The translations under genes and the position numbers were made by a program. Shown in pieces: positions 1 to 8,005 of a DNA stretch of 11,136 nucleotides. The notes beneath the pieces were generated by a model. It saw nothing but the letters and a program-made list of their open reading frames with translations. It had not been told where the DNA came from and made no database searches. This DNA is from Prevotellamassilia sp. (lineage in GTDB: Bacteria > Bacteroidota > Bacteroidia > Bacteroidales > Bacteroidaceae). The stretch lies in the NCBI GenBank assembly GCA_009775705.1, contig VSQE01000079.1, positions 1-11,136 of the forward strand. Reading direction: 5' to 3'. The first letter of the stretch is position 1, and each line of letters opens with the position of its first letter.

Positions 1-1
1 A

Positions 2-160
2 AACTATACGCCTAAAAATTTAACATTCTCTTCGACTCAATTTAACATATGCACCGCCATTTCGGATTGGGCCCTAAAAGGACTGACTCCTGCAATAGGT
101 GCCAGTCCTAATTTTGTTTTGCCTCAAAAAGTTTTATCGGACAGCAATATAATTTTATAA
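2..160 (+). CDS. C-terminal end of an unidentified protein (partial, cut by left window edge)
   Basis: An open frame enters from the left edge and ends at TAA 158-160, giving the last 52 residues of a protein whose body lies outside the window. The other two plus-strand frames hit stops within the first 25 bases. The tail contains SDWALKGLTPAIGASPNFVL (residues 21-40 of the visible part) and ends SDSNIIL. The 'KG.TP' stretch is faintly like the end of S41-type (C-terminal processing) peptidases, but this is too little to assign a family. It converges on the BY-kinase gene, and a hairpin terminator lies between the two. That position is what a real gene end would show, but a chance open frame cannot be fully excluded. 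Confidence 0.5.
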   Translation, partial: NYTPKNLTFSSTQFNICTAISDWALKGLTPAIGASPNFVLPQKVLSDSNIIL

Positions 161-222
161 GGGGTTATTCCTGTTCAGTCTGAAAATCCGATGTTTTTTA
201 TCTTTCGAATGAAGCTAAACAT

Positions 223-266
223 AAAAGTGGGAGGTGCACATCTATGTGTGTACACCTCCCACTTTT
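223..266. terminator. Bidirectional intrinsic terminator between convergent genes
   Basis: A perfect 14-bp inverted repeat, AAAAGTGGGAGGTG (223-236) and CACCTCCCACTTTT (253-266), is extended inward by one C/A mismatch and about three more pairs (238-240 with 249-251). The GC-rich core flanked by A4 and T4 gives a U-run at the 3' side of the stem on both strands. It lies 62 bp after the stop of the plus-strand partial gene and 34 bp after the stop of the minus-strand kinase, so it can serve both. No promoter or other gene is seen in the rest of 161-300. Confidence 0.88.
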
Positions 267-300
267 GTGTTATTACAGAACTTTGAATTTTATGATTTTG

Positions 301-2658
301 TTATAATTTATACGTTTTGTCTGTGTATCTGTAATGTCCATATTGGGAACTGATATACAGACTTCCGTTGAGTAGGATACACATGTGTTGGTATGTATTG
401 TCCTTGTATAATTGATCAACTTCCTTAAGTAATCTGCGATCCATTAGGCCTACACGTGCAATGAAGATGCAAGCATCGGCAAACTTTTTGATAATAGATG
501 CGTCTGCAACTATCTCTACCGGTGGACAATCCAGGAAAATATAGTCGTACTGCCGACGTAGCGTGTCGAACATTCTATTCATCCTGTCGCTCAGAAGCAG
601 TTCTGTAGGATTGGGAGGAATCACTCCGACAGGGAGCACGTCTACTTTATCTCCAAATCCATTGGATATGATCAGATTTTCTATACGATCATCTATGCCA
701 CTCAGATAGGCTGTCAGTCCATTTTTTATGTTTGTCTTCAGCATTTTGGTGAGAGAGCATCGTCGGATGTCCATATCTATAACCAGTACTTTTTTATCCT
801 TTAACGACATTGTCTTTGATAAGTTGGCCGAGATAAAACTCTTTCCGCTACCCGGATTGTAACTGGTGAGCATAATGGTTTTACATGGTGAAGATATATC
901 ACTGATGAAATAGTCAAGTTTTGTTCTGACAGATCTGAAAGATTCGTTGATGAAGTCCTTACAGCCCGATGAGATGACAATTTCATTGTCCAGTTTTTTC
1001 TTCTTTTGCCACCACTGTCTTTTACCGAAGATATCGGGTATTTCTCCAATGAATGGAATTTGCAATTGTGCAAGGTCTTTGCGGCCTCTGACAGTGTGGT
1101 CCAGCGTCTCGCGGAGGAAAAGCAGGCTTCCCGGTATTGCAAGACCTATGATAACCGATATAAGGAGAATCATTTTTTTACGTGGCGAAGTGGGCATCGG
1201 GCTGCCAATGGGAGGCTGGATGATGCGTGTGTTCCACGCTGTGTAGGTCTTGGAGAGTTCGTTTTCTTCCCGTTTTTGGAGCAAGTAAATGTAAAGTGCC
1301 TCTTTTACTTTCTGTTGTCTTTCTACAGAAAGCAGTTGCTTGGCCTGTTGAGGATTGGATGCTATCTGCCTGTTGGTTTCCTGCTCGGAACGTTGTACGT
1401 TTGCGATCTGTGTTTGGATCTGGGCTATCAGATTCTCCAGAGAGCGGATGATTGCTGTTTTTTGGGATGTCAATGACGATTTCATTTCAGCAACCAAAGG
1501 ATTGTTCTCATTGCTGTTGGCCACCAGTTCGTTGCGTTGCAACATAAGCGCGTTATAGGAGGCGATGAGTTGCTCGATTCCGCTGCTTGGAATTCCTGTG
1601 CTGGAAGGTAGTAATTGATTTTGTTTTGTTTTGTCATTCAGATAGTCGCGAATGTATTTTGCCATGCTCAGCTGGTTGTGCAGGTTGAGTAGATTATCGT
1701 AGTTCTTGTTACTCTGCTGCATGTACATTGCGGATGCCGCCTGAATATCGGGCAAAAGATTCTTACTTTTATAGTCAGATATATTCTGGTCAACATTTCC
1801 TAATTCCTTAGATAGGGATTCAAGACGTTCAGTTATGAACTTATAGGTACTTTCGGCAATACGGTTCTTATCTTCTATCCACTGCTCATTGAAAACATCG
1901 ACAAGGGCAAGAAGAACATCGTTGGCGCGTTCGGGAACTTCGTCCGAAAGGGTGAGGTTCAGTATTGTTGCTTCTTTATCGCTTAATGATACATTAAGAC
2001 GTGCGGCATAGAGTTTTCCGATGAGTTCGTAGGGATATTTGTTGACGTTGATCTGTTTGCCTATGAAGGAGTCGTCCCATGAAGGAGTGGAGGAAATTTT
2101 AATTTTTCCGATAGGGGTTTGTATGTCTTTCCCCATTTGAGCTATGATCAGGGCATTGTTGATTTTTTCGTCCAGCAGTATGAAGTCGGACAATTCAACC
2201 TCGTTACGTGATAGTATTTTGACTTTGAAGGAAAATGACTGGTTGCCGGATGTTTTTCCATTCTTTATCGTGATGGGGGCATCGTTGTAGAGGGGCCGGC
2301 TGCGCAGTCCGTCTTTGATGTCCATTTGAAAGTCCAGTTTCAGCCTTTTCACAACTTCCTGCATCATTATAGGGGCACTGATGGTCAGGATGTCATTGTT
2401 TATATTGCTGTTGTTGTTGATTATGCCCAGATTCTGAAAATCTGAGATCATGCTGTTTGCTGCACCGCCTTTTTCATCATTCTTGATCAGCAACATCATG
2501 CTACGAGTGTAGATGGGAGTTGTTGACAACAGGTAGAAAATAGCAATACATATAGAGATAAGTACGGTTCCGGCAAACCAATACCAATGGCTCATAAACA
2601 GTTTCCAGTATTCTTCCAGGCTAAAACTTTCTTCTCTTTCCTCTTGGTTGTATTCCAT
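301..2658 (-). CDS. Wzc-type polysaccharide chain-length regulator / bacterial tyrosine kinase (BY-kinase)
   Basis: This 785-residue inner-membrane protein joins a Wzz-like co-polymerase to a cytoplasmic tyrosine autokinase. Such proteins control export and chain length of capsular or exopolysaccharide with a Wza-type outer-membrane channel. Visible domains: Wzz domain about 12-115; first membrane helix about 26-44; long periplasmic part with coiled-coil character (270-470); GNVR region leading to the second helix (495-516); kinase domain from about 560. The kinase shows an E-x2-R-x2-R interface motif (E572, R575, R578), Walker A NPGSGKS (601-607), Walker A' VLVIDMD (624-630), Walker B YIFLD (706-710), and tyrosines at 768, 773, 776, 778 and 783 as the autophosphorylation tail. 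Kinase and membrane parts are fused, as in proteobacterial Wzc, not split as in Firmicutes. No phosphatase, Wza or glycosyltransferase gene lies beside it. The 76-bp gap upstream shows no clear promoter, so it may be read from the hexosaminidase gene. The family is certain; the polysaccharide served is unknown. Confidence 0.93.
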   Translation of the reverse strand: MEYNQEEREESFSLEEYWKLFMSHWYWFAGTVLISICIAIFYLLSTTPIYTRSMMLLIKNDEKGGAANSMISDFQNLGIINNNSNINNDILTISAPIMMQEVVKRLKLDFQMDIKDGLRSRPLYNDAPITIKNGKTSGNQSFSFKVKILSRNEVELSDFILLDEKINNALIIAQMGKDIQTPIGKIKISSTPSWDDSFIGKQINVNKYPYELIGKLYAARLNVSLSDKEATILNLTLSDEVPERANDVLLALVDVFNEQWIEDKNRIAESTYKFITERLESLSKELGNVDQNISDYKSKNLLPDIQAASAMYMQQSNKNYDNLLNLHNQLSMAKYIRDYLNDKTKQNQLLPSSTGIPSSGIEQLIASYNALMLQRNELVANSNENNPLVAEMKSSLTSQKTAIIRSLENLIAQIQTQIANVQRSEQETNRQIASNPQQAKQLLSVERQQKVKEALYIYLLQKREENELSKTYTAWNTRIIQPPIGSPMPTSPRKKMILLISVIIGLAIPGSLLFLRETLDHTVRGRKDLAQLQIPFIGEIPDIFGKRQWWQKKKKLDNEIVISSGCKDFINESFRSVRTKLDYFISDISSPCKTIMLTSYNPGSGKSFISANLSKTMSLKDKKVLVIDMDIRRCSLTKMLKTNIKNGLTAYLSGIDDRIENLIISNGFGDKVDVLPVGVIPPNPTELLLSDRMNRMFDTLRRQYDYIFLDCPPVEIVADASIIKKFADACIFIARVGLMDRRLLKEVDQLYKDNTYQHMCILLNGSLYISSQYGHYRYTDKTYKL

Positions 2659-2734
2659 ATTGATGTATTTGTTTGTGTAAGAAAGTAAAGGAATTGTATT
2701 TTGTCCTTTTTTTATTTTGCACTTATATTCCGGT

Positions 2735-4789
2735 TTATTTACCGAGAGAGTTGACTATGACGAGATCGGTAATTTTGCTTTTGAAGTTCCCGGCCTTTGC
2801 AAGTGGAAAGACAAGTGTGCGCTGGTAGTGCATTTTGTCCTTAGTTGTGTACATGGTAGGTTTGAATATCTGATTATCCCCATATTGGTAATCTATTTTG
2901 TCTCCCATGACATAAACTGTCTGCGCGTTCAATTCTTCGTGTTTTTTTCCATTGATCAGCAGGCGTGTCATCCGGTTGTTACCTTGAATCGTGATCGTTA
3001 CTTTTGTGCCGGGCTTAATGGCATAATTGAATTTATTCAGATAGCCGTCTCTGGCAAAAGCAAGTTTTCCGCTTTGAGGGTCGGACAAATAAAAGACTGC
3101 GTTCTTGGAACGGAAGAGTTCGGTCCCCTTCTTTTCTTCAGCTCCGTCTACGGTGAAACTTACACTGTAGTCGTATCCAATCTCCTCTCGCGGCATGTTC
3201 ATACCTGGTGTTACCTCTTTGATGGTGCAGACGGTCTCATTGGCAGGGGCGAGCCGGTGATTATCAGTATACCATCTTCCTAATTCGTTGACATCGGGTG
3301 CTTCCGAAATGTTTTTACTCTGCTTTTCAAATTCTTCGTACGGAAGTTTGGTATTCTTCCCAGTCCAGCATTTCACAGCCAGCGTCTGAAGGGCGGGATA
3401 AATACGGTGATGGATGTCTTTTGTTGAGATGCCGTTTCCTGCGTGATCGTTCCATACGGCAAACATTCCGCCTTCAATGGCTGGATCGTTTTCTTCAAAC
3501 TTCTGATTGCCAATTGTAGCAGGAGTCCAGTTGTCGTACAGATGCTTACAGTTCAGATAGTCATAGTAATAACCCGCCGCCGGAACAATATAGACCAAAC
3601 CGTCTGGAATGCTTACAAGCTGATAGCCTTTTTCTTTCATGTCCTTGGGATCGGCATAGCCGTTGTACCAGCAGAACATAAGTACGTCATCGGCTTTGAC
3701 AGGAGTGTCGCCTTTCGCGTGTGTCAGAGCTCCCCACAAGACTGCTTTTTTTCCAAAACTTTCTACATATTTGATGTAATGGTCTGTAAATGAACGGAAT
3801 TTTTCTACTACATCTTTTTTTGCATTGGAGTATTCGTCCGTACCGATGTGAACGCGCGGGCCTCTGAATACGGGATTTTTTCCTTCCAGATACTCTTTGA
3901 AGAGTCCGTCCACGAATTCATAGGTTTCAGGTTTGAACAGGTCAAGATGGTCTTTGCCGTAATCTTTTGAGGCAATTTCGGGTCTGTAACGTGTAAATGC
4001 AAGAGAGTGGGCCGGAACGTCGATTTCAGGAATAATTTCAACAAAGTTGTTTTCTCCAAGAATCTGTAAGTCGATAAATTCTTTCTTTGTATATGAGCCG
4101 TCCTTTGCCGTAAGCCCAGGATAAGTGTCACATTCCAGACGGAAGGCAGCTTGTGTTTTGTCCCAGTCATTGTCAAAGTATTGGCGGAAACCGTTATCGT
4201 TCAGATGAACTTCCAGCGTATTCATCTTATAGTAAGCCATTATTTTAACCAAGTTTTGCAGGTAATCTATGGGAATATATTTTCTTCCGCAGTCAATTAC
4301 CATACCTCGCAGTTTGTATTCGGGTACGTCTGTGGTCGTTCCTTTTGGAATGGAATTTTCTGTAGTCTGTTCTGATATCTGGAGAATCGTTCTTGTCCCC
4401 CAGAACAGGCCTTTCGCTGTTTGGGCAGACAGACGGGCAGTGTTTCCTATTTCCAAAGAGTAGCCTTCTTCTCCCAGTGCCTTGTTTTTTTCAGACAGTT
4501 CAAAGATGAAATCTCCCGGAGCTGCTTTGCCTTTTGCAATGGACAAGTTCTTTCCTGTCAGTTGTTTATATTCGGTAATAAAATCTGTGGCGATGCGGAA
4601 TACCTCTTTATTCCCTTTCACGATGACTCGACCTGTAGGCATGAATTTTCCTTCAGCGCCGGTCCACGACGTGAGTTCAGGGACTACAAACGGTTTGGGA
4701 TTTACTTCAGCATAGGTAATATAACCCGTTCCCAAAAAGAGACCTAATGTTGCGAACACTCTGATAAGGATGAAAGACAGTCTTTTCAT
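2735..4789 (-). CDS. Secreted GH20 beta-N-acetylhexosaminidase with C-terminal LamG-like domain
   Basis: A 684-residue glycoside hydrolase predicted to remove terminal GlcNAc/GalNAc (or act as a related exo-enzyme) by substrate-assisted catalysis. Residues 1-27 look like a signal peptide with a likely cut after Ala27. No lipobox Cys is seen, so a periplasmic or otherwise exported soluble protein is likely. A GH20b-type N domain spans about 33-155, and the TIM barrel begins near RGMVIDCGRKYIP (161-173). HIGTDEY (314-320) supplies the catalytic Asp318-Glu319 pair. W352, W374 and W446 are candidates for the aromatic wall of the -1 site. After the barrel (about 470) comes a beta-rich region, about 520-680, resembling a LamG/concanavalin-like fold, probably carbohydrate-binding. 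The 'GTDEY' form, rather than the common 'GGDE', recalls StrH- and lacto-N-biosidase-like GH20 members, but substrate cannot be decided from this. The gene has its own -7 box upstream and precedes the BY-kinase gene in the same direction. No SusC/SusD pair is present, so it is not in a visible polysaccharide utilisation locus. Confidence 0.92.
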   Translation of the reverse strand: MKRLSFILIRVFATLGLFLGTGYITYAEVNPKPFVVPELTSWTGAEGKFMPTGRVIVKGNKEVFRIATDFITEYKQLTGKNLSIAKGKAAPGDFIFELSEKNKALGEEGYSLEIGNTARLSAQTAKGLFWGTRTILQISEQTTENSIPKGTTTDVPEYKLRGMVIDCGRKYIPIDYLQNLVKIMAYYKMNTLEVHLNDNGFRQYFDNDWDKTQAAFRLECDTYPGLTAKDGSYTKKEFIDLQILGENNFVEIIPEIDVPAHSLAFTRYRPEIASKDYGKDHLDLFKPETYEFVDGLFKEYLEGKNPVFRGPRVHIGTDEYSNAKKDVVEKFRSFTDHYIKYVESFGKKAVLWGALTHAKGDTPVKADDVLMFCWYNGYADPKDMKEKGYQLVSIPDGLVYIVPAAGYYYDYLNCKHLYDNWTPATIGNQKFEENDPAIEGGMFAVWNDHAGNGISTKDIHHRIYPALQTLAVKCWTGKNTKLPYEEFEKQSKNISEAPDVNELGRWYTDNHRLAPANETVCTIKEVTPGMNMPREEIGYDYSVSFTVDGAEEKKGTELFRSKNAVFYLSDPQSGKLAFARDGYLNKFNYAIKPGTKVTITIQGNNRMTRLLINGKKHEELNAQTVYVMGDKIDYQYGDNQIFKPTMYTTKDKMHYQRTLVFPLAKAGNFKSKITDLVIVNSLGK

Positions 4790-4818
4790 AGCTAAACTAT
4801 TTATGTTATTGTTATTTG

Positions 4819-4826
4819 CAAATATA
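4819..4826 (-). promoter_or_regulatory. Bacteroides -7 promoter element for the GH20 gene
   Basis: Read on the minus strand the bases are TATATTTG, an exact match to the Bacteroides -7 consensus TAnnTTTG. Transcription would start near 4815, leaving a leader of about 26 nt before the ATG at 4787-4789. The expected -33 TTTG, 19 bp upstream, is only half matched (TTAC at 4846-4849). It sits in the 93-bp gap after rseP, so the hexosaminidase and probably the kinase gene can be expressed apart from the upstream operon. Confidence 0.6.
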
Positions 4827-4882
4827 CATTATTTTGTTGAACTGTGTAATTTTTCTTTTACATTACTGTTTGCCTTTTGTTT

Positions 4883-6265
4883 TCAGAATACAAATTTCAT
4901 GACATCATTGAATATTGCGTATGCCATGAGGCCGAAAAGCAGCCACATTCCGATTATTTGAGCACGTTCCATGAAAGTGTCGCTGGGCTTGCGGCCGGTG
5001 ATCACTTCGTATAAGAGGAAGAATACATGTCCTCCGTCCAATGCAGGGATCGGGAGAATGTTCATGAATGCCAGCATTAAGGAAATGAAAGCCGTCAATT
5101 CCCAAAAGCGTTCCCATTGCCATTCGGACGGGAATAGACTTCCTATGGCGCCGAAACTTCCTACACTCTTGGCTCCATCTGCTGTGAACAGGTATTTCAA
5201 GTCATTTACGTATCCTGTCAGGACGTTCCACCCCCGGTGTATTCCGGCCGGAAAACTTTCAAAGAATCCGTAGCTGACAGTTTTTTTCTGATAGTTCTTG
5301 ATAGGAGAATTCCAAAACACTCCCATGTTGAAATTCTTATCCAGCAGGAATGTAACAGTGTCGGGGCGGGTATTGCCGGCATGAAGCAGTACCATAGATA
5401 TTTTGCGGAGACGCAGACTGTCTTGTTTGTTCCCTACGGACAGGACATCGTTCATGCGCGCACGCATATCTATGTATTCGTTCCATGTCGTTAGATTTCT
5501 GTGGTTGAACGCGATAAGTCTGTCTCCGGCTTTTATACCGGCTTTATCCGCAGGCGATTTCGGAGCCACGCTGTCTATGATGGAAGGCATCAGTATGGTA
5601 GCAAAAGGAGGTTCTTCCTTGATCATTTGCAGCATATTCAAGTTTCCCGGGAGGCTGAGTGTGACTTCCTTTCCTTGCCTTAGAACGGTGGCGGAAGTCG
5701 CTTCAGACAGGTTGCGATAGAAATCTCCAATACTTTCATTGCTGTCAAAGCGTTCAAAACTGCCGATATTGGTGTGAAGAGGTATGTCTCCATCTTTAAA
5801 TCCCAATTGAGTTGCGGTCTCGTTAAATTTGAAACCGTGTGTCATGTTCTTGATGGGAACATAAGTCTCTCCCCATGTGAAAAGAACCATCGAATAAATG
5901 AAAAATGCCAGCAGGAAGTTGACCAGTACACCGCCAATCATGATCAAGAGTCGTTGCCAGGCAGGTTTGGCTCTGAACTCCCAGTGTTGTACGGGTTTTT
6001 TCATTTGTTCCGTATCCATCGATTCATCTATCATTCCGGCAATTTTCACGTATCCTCCTAAGGGAAGCCATCCGAGAGCGTAGGTCGTATTGCTTTTACG
6101 GGGTTTGAATTTGAAAAGCGTGAAGTAGGGGTCAAAAAACAGACAGAATTTTTCAACGCGTACTTTAAACAATTTGGCAAACAGAAAATGTCCGCCTTCA
6201 TGTAGCAGAATTAGAATTGAAAAGCATAAAATGAGTTGTAATGCACGGATCAGGAATATTTCCAT
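4883..6265 (-). CDS. rseP: RseP-family site-2 intramembrane zinc metalloprotease
   Basis: A 460-residue membrane protein of the M50 site-2 protease family, which cuts substrates within or near the inner membrane. The first helix carries the zinc motif HEGGH (22-26). GWLPLGGYVKIAG (65-77) is the conserved loop after it. The third zinc ligand is in PALDGGH (D410), inside the C-terminal helix bundle. The periplasmic section has a worn first PDZ domain (about 150-205) and a clear second one (about 226-290, with SPADKAGIKAGDRL). Length fits the family (about 450). In E. coli RseP cuts the anti-sigma factor RseA and clears signal peptides. No RseA or sigma-E gene is seen here, so the local substrate is unknown. 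It is the last gene of the operon, 46 bp after dxr, and that gap holds a small palindrome. No convincing terminator follows it. Confidence 0.96.
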   Translation of the reverse strand: MEIFLIRALQLILCFSILILLHEGGHFLFAKLFKVRVEKFCLFFDPYFTLFKFKPRKSNTTYALGWLPLGGYVKIAGMIDESMDTEQMKKPVQHWEFRAKPAWQRLLIMIGGVLVNFLLAFFIYSMVLFTWGETYVPIKNMTHGFKFNETATQLGFKDGDIPLHTNIGSFERFDSNESIGDFYRNLSEATSATVLRQGKEVTLSLPGNLNMLQMIKEEPPFATILMPSIIDSVAPKSPADKAGIKAGDRLIAFNHRNLTTWNEYIDMRARMNDVLSVGNKQDSLRLRKISMVLLHAGNTRPDTVTFLLDKNFNMGVFWNSPIKNYQKKTVSYGFFESFPAGIHRGWNVLTGYVNDLKYLFTADGAKSVGSFGAIGSLFPSEWQWERFWELTAFISLMLAFMNILPIPALDGGHVFFLLYEVITGRKPSDTFMERAQIIGMWLLFGLMAYAIFNDVMKFVF

Positions 6266-6290
6266 TGTATGGTTCGGGTTTATGGGTTAT

Positions 6291-6304
6291 ACATAGTTCT
6301 ATGT
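6291..6304. repeat. Short perfect palindrome in the dxr-rseP gap
   Basis: ACATAG-TT-CTATGT has two 6-bp arms around a 2-base centre, starting 8 bases after the dxr stop and 25 bases before the rseP start. It could be an operator half-site pair, a weak RNA hairpin or chance. A 2-nt loop is too short for a stable RNA hairpin unless the inner pair opens. No function is assigned. Confidence 0.4.
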
Positions 6305-6311
6305 CGCATGG

Positions 6312-7469
6312 TTAAAGTCCGGAGATCAAATCACATGCTATGCGTCTTGCTTCAATGTCGGTATCGAAGTAGGTGGTCAGTGTGGGAGTGTTGCTGAATG
6401 TGGCTTTTTGCATGGTTTTCTCTATGATTTCCGCCATTTGGCAGAATGAAATGCGTTCATTGCGGAATGCTTCGTTGGCGATCTCGTTAGCAGCGTTCAG
6501 TATGCAGGGCATGTTTCCGCCTTTTTCAATGGCATCGTAGGCCAGTTGCAGACAACGGAACTTATTGCTGTCAGCCGGTTCGAAATGCATGGCTTTCAGT
6601 TGAAACAAGTCCAGCCTGTCACCGCTGAGAGACAACCGTTCGGGATAGGTCAGGGCGTATTGGATGGGGAGGCGCATATCCGGTATTCCCATCTGAGCTT
6701 TAACGGCTCCGTCTTCAAATTGTATGGCAGAGTGGATGATGCTTTCTGGATGTACGACAATTTCTATTTTTTCAGGGGCAACTCCGAAGAGCCATTTCGC
6801 TTCAATCATCTCAAAGCCTTTGTTCATCATGGACGCAGAGTCGATAGTAATCTTTGCACCCATTTTCCAATTGGGATGCCGCAGTGCCTGCGATGGAGTT
6901 ACAGTATACAGTTTTTCTGGGGACAGATTACGGAACGGACCGCCTGAAGCAGTGAGAAGAATTTTGTCGATGACGTTGCTCTCCTCGCCAACGAGAGACT
7001 GGAAAATGGCGGAGTGTTCGCTGTCTACAGGTAGTATGGGCACCCGGTTTTCAATTGCCAGTCGTGTAATCAGCTCGCCGGCCACGACCAGCGTTTCCTT
7101 GTTGGCCAAAGCGATGCATTTGTGTGCTTTCAGTGCGCTGATTGTGGGACGCAGTCCGGAAAATCCGACCATGGCGGTGACCACCGTGTCGATTTCCGAA
7201 GAAGCTACGACTTCGCACAAGGCATTATTGCCTGCATAAACTTTGACAGGATAGGGGGACAAGGCTTCCTTTACGTGGTCATATTTGCTTTCGTCAGCTA
7301 TGACAACGGTGTCCGGCAGAAATTCCAAGGCCTGCTTGATCAGCAGATCTGCATTTTTACCGGCAGTAAGGGTATGGGCTTCAAAATATTCCGGATGTTC
7401 TCTTATCACATCCAAGGTCTGTGTTCCGATCGAGCCGGTAGATCCCAGTATTGCGATTCTTTTTTTCAT
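6312..7469 (-). CDS. dxr: 1-deoxy-D-xylulose-5-phosphate reductoisomerase
   Basis: This 385-residue cytosolic enzyme turns 1-deoxy-D-xylulose 5-phosphate into 2-C-methyl-D-erythritol 4-phosphate with NADPH. It is the first committed step of the MEP pathway to isoprenoids, including the undecaprenyl carrier needed for cell wall and polysaccharide. The N-terminal Rossmann signature GSTGSIG (9-15) binds NADPH. The metal ligands are D149 and E151 in PVDSEHSAIFQ and E220 in NKGFE. SGGPFR (175-180) lies in the phosphate/substrate region, and HPESIIHS (240-247) is the other conserved block. Length is close to the usual 390-400 and no key residue is missing. It starts 5 bp after the rimM stop, so the two are surely co-transcribed. 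The family is the target of fosmidomycin. Confidence 0.98.
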   Translation of the reverse strand: MKKRIAILGSTGSIGTQTLDVIREHPEYFEAHTLTAGKNADLLIKQALEFLPDTVVIADESKYDHVKEALSPYPVKVYAGNNALCEVVASSEIDTVVTAMVGFSGLRPTISALKAHKCIALANKETLVVAGELITRLAIENRVPILPVDSEHSAIFQSLVGEESNVIDKILLTASGGPFRNLSPEKLYTVTPSQALRHPNWKMGAKITIDSASMMNKGFEMIEAKWLFGVAPEKIEIVVHPESIIHSAIQFEDGAVKAQMGIPDMRLPIQYALTYPERLSLSGDRLDLFQLKAMHFEPADSNKFRCLQLAYDAIEKGGNMPCILNAANEIANEAFRNERISFCQMAEIIEKTMQKATFSNTPTLTTYFDTDIEARRIACDLISGL

Positions 7470-7474
7470 ACTTT

Positions 7475-8005
7475 CTAATTCAGATCAACAACGCCTTCAG
7501 GCAAATTGACTTTAAGTTCTCTGCGGGACATGTTGTAATCCAGCAGGAAATCATCGTGGAAAGGAATGATGATTTCTTTTCCGTTTTCAGTGTCCAGATA
7601 AAGCAGGATATTTGAAGACGAGGTGTCGACTGCCGATACGGTTCCGATATATTGTCCATTTCCGTCTATGATTCTGAAACCTGTCAGGGCATTGAATGAC
7701 GGAAGTTCCGAGGTGTCTTCGTCCTCGGGGATTTCGCTGATCGGATAGAACACCTGGCAGCCGAGTAGTCTGCGCGATGTCTTGTCATCGTGTATGTCTT
7801 CAAATTTGAAGATGGCAGTCTTGTCGTTCTTGAATCTGTATTCTTCCCAGAAGAACGGAACCAGAATGCCGTCGATGTCCAATATCAGATATTCGGATTC
7901 GCCGCGATCGAATATATCATCCGTGAAGTTTAACTCGACTTCACCGACAAGCCCCCGTGTCTTGGAGATGTGCCCGATGCTGAAAACTTCATTCCTGCGT
8001 ATCAT
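7475..8005 (-). CDS. rimM: Ribosome maturation factor RimM
   Basis: A 176-residue protein that helps the 30S subunit mature, binding near the 16S rRNA 3' domain head and protein S19. The N-terminal beta-barrel has the expected opening SIGHISKTRGLVGEV (9-23). The PRC-barrel begins near ALTGFRIID (106-114) and ends with the typical LPEGVVDLN tail (168-176). The frame is open upstream to 8056, but the first Met there would lie 51 nt inside murA and add a basic stretch foreign to the family. The ATG at 8003-8005 overlaps the murA stop (ATGA), giving MIRRNEVFSIGHI, the normal RimM beginning, so I chose it. In many bacteria rimM sits with rpsP-trmD-rplS; here it is in a cell-wall/isoprenoid operon. 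Confidence 0.95.
   Translation of the reverse strand: MIRRNEVFSIGHISKTRGLVGEVELNFTDDIFDRGESEYLILDIDGILVPFFWEEYRFKNDKTAIFKFEDIHDDKTSRRLLGCQVFYPISEIPEDEDTSELPSFNALTGFRIIDGNGQYIGTVSAVDTSSSNILLYLDTENGKEIIIPFHDDFLLDYNMSRRELKVNLPEGVVDLN

Noticed and set aside
2717..3283. 188-codon plus-strand open frame antisense to the GH20 gene
   Set aside because: It lies opposite the LamG-like coding region, which has clear domain structure; no promoter or family signal supports the antisense frame.
4840..4882. Possible terminator after rseP
   Set aside because: Only a 5-bp AT-rich stem (TGTAA/TTACA) is present, with no GC pairs or following T-run on the minus strand.
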